NCBI GenBank assembly: GCA_003640385.1
Contig: RCAB01000017.1
Location: forward strand, 1 to 64,000
Length of the DNA: 64,000 nt
Reading direction: 5' to 3'
Source of the DNA: Setaria digitata
Lineage: Eukaryota; Nematoda; Chromadorea; Rhabditida; Setariidae
Below, one piece after another: positions 24,332-36,003 of this stretch. How positions within the stretch are numbered: the first letter of the stretch is position 1; each line of letters begins with the position of its first letter. The notes below the pieces were generated by a model that saw nothing but the letters and a program-made list of their open reading frames with translations, did not search any database and was not told where the DNA came from. Position numbers and translations under genes: made by a program.

Positions 24332-26560
24332 TTAAGATTTAGTAGGACATCGCAAATTAGCTTTACTTCTGATGTTTGTCAAATATTTCTGGTAGAGCTG
24401 ATCGATGAACTCGTCCTTAGCCTTGTTCCAGGCTCGCAACCGACTATCTGGGTCATCCTGAACCGCTTGTGCGCTTTCTTCAATTGTCGAGTAACGTTTA
24501 TCAGAGATAAGACGTAGTGAGAAAGACATTGCCTCTAGAAATGTACAATTATTATCATGAACAACTCTCCTCTTATGCCTTTCCTTCTACCTAGATTAAT
24601 GCTATGATTTACTGAGACTAAATTCCCTAAACACTTGCTTTCGCTTTTCAGAGTTTCTACTGACTCAATGAACTACTCCTTTTCACTGATTTCTTTTCAT
24701 GTGCAGTAATTTGAAACTGACATTATATGTACCGTCTTGTCTCACTGTTAAAAAAACCAAAATGGATACAGTGATTAACTCGTAAGATTCTTTGTTAAAT
24801 GAACAAACCATCAACAATTGCCTGTACATATTGAGCCACTTTTTCACGATTATTGCCGCATCGTGCTACCGCCTAAAGTAAATCTTTACAGCGTAGAATC
24901 TTTGATTACTTATTATTTTAATTATGGCAGTGGATGAAAATGATTCTAAAACACAGTGATAATTGTTAAGTGGCTGAAGAACCTGTGTTAGAATATCAAT
25001 CCATAACTGATCGCTTTCGTCTTCTATTGGAACAACCAAATTTTCTCCACCAATTTCGTTACCGTCGTTGTGTCCGGAAAATTCCGAATGAAAACCAGGA
25101 AGAGTGATCGAAACTTCTGTGCTCAATTCAGCAGCCGGTTGATGGACACCATTAGTTAATGGAGTAATCACTTCACTATAAAGTAAACTTTAGAAATCCA
25201 AATCTGAAGTTTCAATGTTCCAAATGAATTTCAGAATTAAAGCCCAAAATATACTCACTTTTTGTGTGGCTTGTGCAGTGCTGTAACAGTTGATATTGGA
25301 ATTCCAATCTGAGGTATCTGCGCATCATGATATGATTTAGCAATGAATTCAGCCATGCCTTGTAGGCCGATTGCAAAATGATTAGCCTAAAATATGCAAA
25401 ACTGTCCTAGCTCTAGAAAAAATATCTGTACTTCACTTTTACGAAGTTACCTTGAAAATTACTTAAAATTTCCAAATGTTTTCAATAACACACCCTGAAA
25501 TGATCAATATTGCGCTCAAATGCTGTTTTCAGGACGTCTTTTGTCAATTTCGTGTCCTTGCCAGCTACTGTAAATACTTGTCGATCGCTTTTTGAATTCA
25601 CAATCAATATCAATAAATCGCACAAACTTACATCCTAAAATCACAATAACACACCTGTCAGATGCTTATTTACTTAAATGAACGTGCACGAAAAAAAAGA
25701 AAATGGACAATTCGTTTAAGGATGTCAAGTTTCAATACAAGTGAGTAGAATCTAGTCTCGAGACATGTGAGATTCTAAAATCTAACTTACTGATGAATGG
25801 ACAATAACTGATTTTGAGCAGAGAGACATACTTGATAGTGCTGATATCGAATTTTAAGGTTGTTTGCGAATTTTTCGATATCAACTGAACCAATCGATGT
25901 GGTACCAATTCTATCGACTACTGCAATAAGAATGTCCAGACTCTTCCCCGGAAATAGTCGGCAAGTTGGTGATGTATTTGGTACCGTTGCTGCATATGTC
26001 AAAAGCTAGAAAGGAATGAGTCTGTTCAGAACTGAGACTAACTCTCATCTAACACACTGTAACTTTCATCTTTAACTTTGCTTCAGGAAACCTTTCAAGA
26101 ACGTACAGAATGCTGCATTACCTTCTCTTTAGCAACCAAAAATTACTATCTTTTCATACAGTTCAAGTGCTATTTCAAATCTGTTGAACACTCGTGACAT
26201 TCTAGTAAATGTCACCAATTTTAGGATTGAAAGTCATTCTTTTTTCTAATTTCTTCACTAAGGTCAAGAGTGTAGAAGTTCGAAATGAATGAATGGCAAG
26301 ATAATGTGCAAATATTGAAGAGTTAGTTGTAGTCAATAATGCAACATGCCTTAAAAGAAATGAACCTGTTTGATTCGATTGCCAAGTGCCTTTTTTTCGT
26401 CGAAAGTAAGTAGTTCACTTGGATCACAGACTGGTCCAACGGTTGGAACTTTACAAGTGAATGGGTCGATTCGTGGATCTGGATATGTCTGAGAACTGAA
26501 TTGTGTCCAGGTGACCTGTACCAACAATGGAATTGTAAATAGCTTGAGTAAAAAATGCAT
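24332..26560 (-). CDS. Secreted MOLO1/UPF0603 (TPM-domain) protein
   Basis: Seven exons with consistent phases: 26560-26366, 26005-25832, 25634-25494, 25386-25259, 25175-24983, 24872-24809, 24534-24332, giving about 365 residues. The N-terminus MHFLLKLFTIPLLVQVTW is a signal peptide. It is followed by the hallmark YPDPRIDPFTC, a second Cys, then CDPSELLTFDEKKALGNRI, the opening of the TPM fold in MOLO1/UPF0603 proteins. Next come a beta-alpha segment (LDILIAVVDRIG), LCDLLILIVNSKSDRQVF and a KDVLKTAFERNIDHF helix. In C. elegans MOLO-1 is an auxiliary subunit of levamisole-type acetylcholine receptors, and several paralogues are uncharacterised. MOLO-1 itself is membrane-anchored; here I see no clear membrane helix after the domain. 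The tail (about residues 215-365) is acidic then helical, ending LRCPTKS. It may be a secreted paralogue rather than the MOLO-1 orthologue. Confidence 0.75.
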
Positions 26561-29500
26561 AATTCAGTTGACCTGAAATTCTTCCTGAATAACATACATA
26601 ATTAAGATGCAATTTAAACTTTGTTGTAAAAGACAAATCTAAATTAAATATCATGAGCTAGTTACAATTATGCAAAAATTGAATCAACATTTTGTACAAG
26701 TAGCAATGTAGTTGAAATTGACAAAATTATTGGGGATAAGTTTAATTATGAACGAAACCTCTGCGGGCATATACATTTCTTCTGATAAGTTCTAAAATGT
26801 TAGGCGAAATTCAGAAGTTTCACATAAGAAATAAGCTGAATGTTATGTAAAAATAGATGAAACATCGAGAGGTGATGAAATTAAAAACTCAGAATCGAAG
26901 AATCAGAAGCTAAAATTTTCACTTGAAGTAAACAAATTATTTATTCTTAATATATATGAATGCTGGTCGAATCTTTAAAGGAATTGCAATTTTTTAGACC
27001 GTCCCTGTTTAGACATCATTAGAATCCATAAATTTTATGTCATTTTTTTTTTTTTTTGTGACTCATTTAAATTATTTCTTTAATCATTTAATAAATTATT
27101 CGCACGGTAAGAAATCTGGAAGTGAGGCAATTCCTATGGTGAATAAAATGTTATAAGAATATGCCGTTGTAAATTTTTCTTTTTCTTTTTTTTTTGAATT
27201 CAAAAGCTTTTATTTATTAGATATTGAGAAAAAGAAACTTCTGTAGGCTGAGAGAATTCAGGATGGAAAAGCGGAATAGCCAGTGAAATAATTCGAAATT
27301 AAATTAAGACAGCTGAAAGAGCTGAGAACAACTTTCAAATATAGAAGGGATTAAAATTCTCGCAAACCTATTGGGTTCAAATGATGAAATAATCAATCAG
27401 AAATGTAAATCATTGAGAAAAACACGAAAGAAGGAGATTGATGTGAACACTGCGAAATTTAATACGGAACTCATAAATGTTATCTGGAAAAAAAAATTTT
27501 CCTTCATTGGTGAAATTCTGGATTCTGGTAAGAAAAATCCGAAAAAAAACACTTCTTGTTGAGATAAGAAAATGATTTAATTTCTGGCTTTCAGTAATTA
27601 GATTATTATCTTATCATTGTAGTTTTTTTTGGCTTTTCAATCTTAAATAATCGATTAAACTTATCCAATTTCAGAAGAATTAGAAAAACTCAAAAAAATT
27701 AATGAGCAAAACCTGTTCTTTGAATTAATTTGTTGAACTAAACATATGGATCTTTTTGCAAGAAAACAACAAAACAAGGCATTCATTTTTATTCGATTGT
27801 AATTAAATTATCTACACTCTTTAAAATAAAAAATATCAATTTTGAGTTGATCCTTCTCGTCTAACTGCCACCATACGTTTTCTAAATACGCCACTGGCAA
27901 GAATATTTTTTTTCTGCATCCTGAATTTGATTAATGAAAAAAAAAAAAAACATATCAAACAAGACGATTTATTTCATTCGGAAGTTATCAGCTGAAATAT
28001 TACTTGTGGTCTGTTATTTATGGTTTGGACTTAAAATGAATTAGTAAAATGAGCAGCATCCGATGATAACTGATAAAAAGCTATTTGGTATTTGAAACAT
28101 TTTCGAAAGTTTTCATAGTGAAGGAACAATTTAAATGTGGAAAAAAGAAAGACGTGAAGTTTTGCTCCAATGACACCGTTGCCGATATTAGTTGTTAGAA
28201 AGGAAGAATGATTACCTCTCTTTCCTCCTTTTCATTCACACCTTTATTCATCTAAAATTTATAAAATTAGTAATAAATTTTCTAATTCTTCTAAAATGCA
28301 ATAATAAAAGGAAGTGAAATTTCAGCCCTATTGAATAGTTTGATTTAATTGTTTCACATTTTGACATCGGTTGCTTCCATAAATGGATCAGATACTTAAA
28401 ACTGAAACAAATTCAAAACATTATGAAGGATTGGAATAAAAAAAAAAATATTTTTCAGTAAGTGGCGCAAAATAACTAATAAGTTGGAAAAAAAAAAAAA
28501 AAAGAAGCTTCCCTAATATAATGGAGAAAATGGGCGATAGTCTTTTCGATACACTAATTAATCCTGAATAATCATAATTAATCCTTTCAAAATTCAAGAC
28601 CGTACGGCTCTCAGGAACTTCTGCAATTATTTGAAACTTTAAAAAAAAAAAATAATCCTGAAACTCTACTTTGCATCTTTCTGATGACATAGTAGACATC
28701 ATCATTTAACTCCTTTGTTTTCAAGGTAAATCTTTCGGTACTGTAATTATATATGTCATCGTCATTCATAAATTATATTAAACTGTTTAGATCGAATTGT
28801 TCATCGGAAGAGATATCATAAAAAAAATCGATTTGTATTGTTGTACGAATATGAGAAATGTAAGTCGAGATGATTGTTCAGTTCACTTTTAACACAAATA
28901 CTTCGAATTGATCATTCTGAACAAAATATTAAACTGAAAAATGGAGAAGTAGAGCTGTGAGAAGAAAAAAAGAAATAAAATAAAAAAAATTTCACGAGAA
29001 ATAAAACTTAATCGCGCAATATAAACTAACTGGTTCAGAAGAGCAAACCAATCCGGATATTTATTTTAGGATACAAAACCTAAAAACTTAAAAATGGCAT
29101 GTTAAAACGGATGGGTGACAGTCCTTCAAGCAGAAGACAATATGTTAACCTTATCTCTTTATCACTGCCTGCGAGTAATTCAGAAGTAAAAGTTTTCCTA
29201 CACCAGCAATTCTATAAATAGTGGTTGTGATAAGTTAGGAAATATTAAAGACTAAAACAGCCCTTATCTGATAGCACTATAAAAATTCACTGACACTTCT
29301 GGTCAGTTATGATGAAGTTTTTGACAAAAAAATCAGATTTTTTGGACTTTTGATATATCGAATGCTAAAGCAATAAAATCTTTGTTTTCTATTTTCAACT
29401 TTTCGGAAAAAATTTTCTAGATTATAAAGAAATGTCACGCAATTACTATGATTTTGTTGAAAGAAATACCTATCGAAGGCATGAATTTTATCCAGTATAT

Positions 29501-32500
29501 TTCGTTTTCTTTTAGTTAATTCAAAAATTTTCCAAATTCTTCTGATATTTTGGTTTCCATTTTAAACTTATAAAGAACAGTTTATTTGAAAACCTGTTTC
29601 AACTTGCAGTTTTTGCTAAAAATTGATAAAAATCACGAAAGTTCTTTCGAAATTACCAATTGTCAAATTCTTTTGTTATTGTTTCAAGGAGAATTTTGTA
29701 GAGAAAATATTTTTGGAACAAATTGTTTGTTCCACACAAATATGTCTGTTCTCTTCTCAAAAAGACTGAAATATTTCGAAAAGCGTTTTCTCTTTCATTA
29801 TTAACTGTAGTTGCACTAACACTAATTGCAGAAGCGATAATAAAGTACTTCTAAAAGAATGCTCCAACTTCCATTTCCTTTTATTATTTTTGTTCGCAAA
29901 ATTGATCTTCTAAACTAGTTCTCAAGTGAATCTATGTTGAAATATCTATTTCAATAATACTATGAACATGCAAGTAAATAATTGCCAAGGAAGACTTCAA
30001 GTATTTATATTGATAAACGAAAATTTTGAAAATTGAAATTTGCTAAAAATACAATAACTATTGTTGTTCCATATTAGGAAGGGCTTGAAAGACTCAGCAA
30101 TTTATGAAATTAAACGCGACAGAAATCCTCCATAACTCAGGCAAAAAGCTCAGAAGATACTTTTAATTTGATATTTGGCAGTTAATTTAATAATTCTTCC
30201 AAGAGCTTTCGAGCAACTAATTAAGTTGTCTGCGAAATATCAATTCCTTAGAACAAATTATTGTTACTTTGTATGTGAACATTACGTATGGTATTATTTG
30301 AAACTTACTTTTTTTAGATGCTCAAAATAGACACAAAATTCGATCTTCAAAATCTCAGTCATCCAAAAGACAATTAAAATATTTTACTTTTCATTGACAA
30401 TGGCTTTTATAGCTGCTGTTTCAACCGATGAAGAATCTGAAATTTTTGATTTATATATTATTATCAATCACAGTTACTGACGAAAGAAAGAATAACTTTG
30501 AGTAAGTGTGAAAATTAAAATGTAATCAGCTGCGAGAAGAAAGGTTAACAATCAATCATATCACGAATAAAACAATTGACAGTATTTATTGCAATGATAA
30601 CATCTTGAAGCCAATGATAGTCGTGTGATTGCTCTGAGAGTGATAATGATGATCATGGTAATAATAAAATTCGCACAATAACTCTTGAAATGTTCTACGA
30701 AGTTGTTCATGAAATAAAATAACAATGATGATAGCAAAATGTTAACAATGGAGTATTGATGATTATGGCTTGAATGAGCACAGATGTTTTAACCTGAAAA
30801 AAAAAAAAAAAAAACAATAGGAAGTTGTTTGGGGAAAATGTTTATAATAATGATATAGAAATGATAACAAAGATTAGATTAAGAAATATTTGTTTGTAAT
30901 AATGATTATGACTAAACAAACCAGATCAAAACAGCGTACGTTAATGATAGTGGTGATAATGAAGGCCATGATACTGACAATGTTATGATTTGAACCGTGT
31001 TGAATATCGTTTCATCAGCAATGAAGCAGATAGAGATTTGCTATTATGCAAATTTTGCCTATGCAGTAGTGGTCTGATTTTCTTGCAGTGGACAGCAATG
31101 AAAGGTCATTCAGCCAGAAGTGTTAACAGTAAACAAACGAATATTCAAGAGCCAATTCAAATAAATCAACAATTCCTGTAATAATATCATCGCCCTCAGT
31201 GACATTAATATAAGGCGCATATAAGAATAAGTTGGCTCTGCAAAACAAGCTTTCTGGAACGGTTTCAGTAGCAAGATAGACTTCATCGAGAATAGTGTCG
31301 TTTCAACGTTTCAACGATATCATTATCATTCTTATTATCATCACGTCATCACGCTGCAATTCCGTCCCTTTTCGGCCTTTTTTTTTCTAACAATGATATA
31401 TTGGATGAATCGGAATTTAATTAGACTTTTCTACCAAACTTCCCTCAATCGCATTATTATTTTGGCTTTGCTTTCCTTCCAGTCTAAGTATCATTTTTCC
31501 GCTCTAAGATGTTACAATGAAGAAAACTTGCGCTTCTTTTGTCTGGTTTAGAAATTTGTTGTAAGAAACTTTAACGTACCGTTCAACACTTCATGAAGTA
31601 TCAAATTTGCCGTAAGGAAAAGTTTGATTATGAGTTTTAACTTCGACATTGCTGTTTACTTGAATTTTAACCCGCTGTAAACTTACAAATCAATTGGAAA
31701 CTTTTGCGGCATTTTTCAATTATTTGACACTATTCAATCAAGCACAACACACTTTTTCTTTTTTTTTTTATATAAAGTGGTCTGTAACGTTGAAAATTTT
31801 GGAAACATTTTATACAAAATAGCTTTACATCTAGTTTCATCAATAAGAGTGGTGTGTTTTGCCAGACTTATTGCTGTTCGCTTTTTTTCCTTTTCTATTT
31901 TTTGTTTTGATGTTCTATGTATATCTAGAGTATATCAAATTTTTATTCAATGAATTTAGGATTCATTTACATCAAATTCGGCTTTACTGACAGCTGAATT
32001 TAACCATCCCTGAAAGCGGACTCTGAGAAATTTCTAAGTGTTTCTGAAACCGGTCTCTTTCTCCTCTTCCTCTCCCCAAAGAATGATCTCTCGGCCATTT
32101 CAAGAAATGTTCTGACCACGTAAGTTGCATGTAAAATAGATGACAGTTTAGATATGGGTCATCATGCCAAAGATATGCACTCCACTTATTATTGTTATTC
32201 CATCTCACATCTGTTTGTCCGTCACCTTAAGGTATGTCCATAGAATGTCACCACGGTGTCGCTGCACCTCTGCCAGTTTAAACATTTATGCAAATTCCAC
32301 TCCATTCCGAACTTCATTAATGCAGAATTTCATTTCTTATCCAACTCATCACCACACTTCACTTGCTCTTCCCTTAATGTGCTCCTGAATGTTCCTCTCC
32401 ACTGATACATAAGCGTTAATTTGAAACTTTCATCAGTGTCAGATTTTGTCCATTTCAGTCTTAAACACACTTGAACTTTTCGACGAAATCGAATTAAATT

Positions 32501-35440
32501 GCTATTAATTTCGAAGTAGACTGCTACTGTTCCTTATTTCATTTGCTCATTTATTTTTTGTTAATCATTCAATCAAATGGTTGCATTCCAATTTCACTAC
32601 TTCCAGTAGATAGTAATCTTACTTCTTCTGTGATTCATTTAACCGTACTATTTATTGTTATTAAGCCATTCGAACATCAACTTCTCTACAATTTAGAAGA
32701 CTAAATGAACCAAGTGTCAAGATTTAAACTTTGAAAAGATATTTCAACGTCTTTGATCTTATCTTACAACTTAGGACATTTCTTCTTGCTTTTCTCATCT
32801 TTCAATATTTTTTAAATTATTTGAATTTTTCAACTTTTCTTATCTTTTTCAAATTAAACCCCTTATGCACCTTAACGTTAGAATTCAAAAATATATAGCT
32901 TTTGTGGTCAGTTTTAACACTAAAGCTGATTCCAATCGATATCATTTATCACAAATAAATTACTCATTTCATGCTGTACAGATTTTGAATTTTATGATAG
33001 CATTTTATGCATAAATGGTACAAGATGAATATTTGCATTGCTTAAACAAACAATTTACATTTACAGTAAGTGATTAGACGAGTGGATAGTTCATGTAACA
33101 GTGAAGCTTTTTTAAATGGTACTTTTTGGAAATTTTAATCTCGAGTAAGTGCTTTCAGGCTTTATTGAACTGTTACCTTTTTGCATATAGCGAACTGTTT
33201 TTGGGAATGCTCATTTTTAGTAAAAATAGCCATTTCTCATGAAACAAAAAAATGAAAAAGTCTTTTTTCTTTCATTCCTTTTGAATTTAGTACATGAAAG
33301 GTAAAATAGCCTATTGTGTTAAACTGCTAAAAGTAACTAATACATTAATTTTTAAGACAATTGATATTAATAACAGTTTTGTGATAGCAAAACTTTTTTT
33401 AAGCTAATTAATTCTTTTCAAAACAGATCACCTGACTTGCAATAACGAGAGGATAAGCACTTATTCTTTCAAAAATTTTCTTCTAGAAAATGTAAAAAAG
33501 TGCGTAAATGATTTTTCTGTTAATGGTTTAGAGAAATATTTAGAATTTTTTCGCAATGGGAGCCAATTTTAATGGCAGATATCACTCCTTTCGAGATTGT
33601 AAACTTAACTTTCCACTCAGCAAATTTTTCGAGAAAAAAGGCGACGTGAAAGAAGAAACAAATGCTTGCTGGCAAGCCTATTTCCTATAACCTTTGTAAC
33701 TCGAGTTTTTTTTTTTTTTTTTTAATGCTATTTATTTTTGATATTTGAAATACGACTGAGAAATTCCAGCATTAAGAAATAAGCTAATTGAAAAAAAAAA
33801 ATTATTAATAAAAAATTTGAAATTAATCAAAATTAATTTCGATTGTCATGCAAATACAAATTCTTCCAAAAATTATTCGTGTGGACATTTAAAATTTTAA
33901 GAATATTAACAAATGTCAGACTGGAAATGGTCTCCCCTATTACTATTACTAAAAAGAATTTTCCTGAACACACTTAGCCATCTATACTTTCCTGTGGATT
34001 AGTAGTTTCCCTTTTATGGCTCAATAGATACCTCGGATTGCGTAATAAAAGCATTGCCCACCGAAGTCATTACTCACGTTTATTGCGTAACCTCCGTGAA
34101 ATCATCGGTTGAAGAGCGTGAGGTATTCAGGTATATTATTTATTTTGGATATTAATGATTCAGCGATTGCGTGGCATTTCTCATACTTGCTATCTTCTTA
34201 TGTTGCAGAAAGTTGAAAGATCGAAGGAAAATCTTTTAGTGCGAAGCAAATATCATTGGAAGTCTTTGCAAAATGTCTCTTTAATTAATATTTCATGTTT
34301 TAATTAGAGTAAGAGACTAATTTAGCCATGAATAATTTGTAGTGTGGTGAAAATTGAACTGTTAGCACAGCCTAAAGTAATTTCCATTTTCATACCATTC
34401 AAGACGACCCTTTTTTTTTTTTACTAATCAACTAACGATAACTCTAAAAAAGGATTACTATACAACTTTAAACCATATCTCATTGTGAAAGAATCACTGA
34501 TAAATGAACATATTTAGTTCTTTTCTTTACAATTATCTTCATATTACAAAAAAAAAAGAAAAAAAACTTGCTCATTTAGAATAATCTTTTGTTTAATAAT
34601 ATTTTTGGATGAGTTTCTTAAAAAGAAAAAAATTGAGTTCTTTAAAACTGGAACTGGTCGTGTCGAAAAATATATATATTTTTTTTTTCAAGAAAATATT
34701 GTTATTAGCTAGTGAGTGAAATAATTTCATCAAAAAATTAAGAAAAGTGTTATATAATTAAGTTAAAGATGCTCCAAAGATTTTGCTCACTTTATTGGTG
34801 CCAGTTTTTCTCATTTCAAAACTCAATATTTTTACAGCGAAAAGCTCTAAGCTCTCCATTTCTCTTATGTAGAGACTTTTGGCTGGTAAATTTTCAACCA
34901 AGTGATGTGATATGCTGAAAAAACTTTCGAGCTTAATTACTAATTCATTTTATCTCTGCTACTTGAAGGGATCGGTAAATTTGATTAAGCGTAGACAGCA
35001 GTGATTATGCTACTTTTATTATTTTTATCTTTTAAAATGAATGTTGTTCTAATGACTTATGAAGCAGTTTTTCATTTTTTTTTTTTTCAATTTCCATTAG
35101 TTTATTATGAAAGATCCAATTTTAGAGTTGAATTTCAATTATAAATTCAACTTAAATTTGTTTTTCTACTTCGCCCAAATTTACCGATTTTTCTCTAAAT
35201 TTTTCCGAAAAATTCAAAAATATACAGATATCATAATTTTATCCTTTCAAGGTCTGATCATTGAACAAATAATCAATCTTATTATCGTTTTCCGATAACA
35301 AAATTACTTGGATTTATTTTATTTTGTCAAATCGGAACACATCTGCTACAATGTCATTTATCAGCTGGCCATAGAAACTCTCGGGAATCTCGGTGACTAT
35401 CGCTTTTACAGCTGCTCCCCCTCCCCCCCCTTCTTGCGTC
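26561..35440. other. Gene-poor AT-rich region
   Basis: No gene could be supported over nearly 9 kb. Short ORFs (27371-27562, 28421-28705, 29586-29804, 30990-31181, 31984-32208, 32164-32388, 35107-35298) lack domains, convincing splice sites or partners. The stretch holds many A/T homopolymers of 10-19 bases and, at about 30.6-31.0 kb and 31.3 kb, cryptically simple sequence rich in ATGATA/ATCATT motifs. It could be long-range regulatory DNA for either neighbour or the intron of a gene whose exons I missed. Confidence 0.5.
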
Positions 35441-35450
35441 ATTTTGTTCT

Positions 35451-35458
35451 TATAAAAG
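35451..35458 (+). promoter_or_regulatory. Candidate TATA box
   Basis: TATAAAAGGG at 35451-35460 is a strong match to a metazoan TATA element, preceded by a C-rich tract at about 35416-35430. It lies 94 bases before an ATG (35545) that opens the interrupted ORF described separately. A short upstream ORF (MLSYHQK) starts at about 35488. No transcript evidence is available. Confidence 0.4.
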
Positions 35459-35544
35459 GGACCAGCTGCTAATCTTTCAATCGAGAATGCTGAGTTACCA
35501 CCAGAAATAACTCTGTTTTCCTAAAAAAAAAAAAGTAGCACAAT

Positions 35545-36003
35545 ATGGCAAGCGAAAAACTTTCGGAAATTTCAATGGCTGTACTTTATGTAGCCTTAAA
35601 AGTTTGCAAGAATTTCTGCTCATTAAAAATTTTTCGTGAGATTAAAAATATTTCGATTATTCACAAACTAATTAATTTCTCAGGATGGATAAGGCAGCAG
35701 ATTGTTCAAAAGTTAATTAAAAACGAAATCTTCTATTTCCAATACCCATTTATGCTCCTATTTGTTAGGCATGAATGGCAACTAATTAACTGATTGATTA
35801 ACACATTTCGTAGTATTTCTAATGAGTCGGATTTGAATCAAGTTTTTGAGACAGATCATTGTCATGAGTTAATTGTTAATTATCTTCCGCATGCGAAAAC
35901 AAACATTTGCCTCATTACATCATTTCTAATGCTCTTTTCTCTCCAAAAGAACTTATTTACAAAAATTCTTATTCAATTATTCTCCCTACTTGATAATAAA
36001 TGA
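35545..36003 (+). pseudogene. Single-frame ORF interrupted by one TGA
   Basis: From ATG 35545 the frame runs 82 codons to TGA (35791-35793), then continues in the same frame for another 69 codons to a TGA ending at 36003. The protein is rich in Ile/Leu/Phe/Lys, opens MASEKLSEISMAVLYVALK, and has no domain I recognise. The TATA box 94 bases upstream makes transcription plausible. It could be a decayed gene, a short gene whose second half is fortuitous, or chance in AT-rich DNA. I see no obvious selenocysteine-type hairpin, but did not search for one by folding. Confidence 0.25.
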
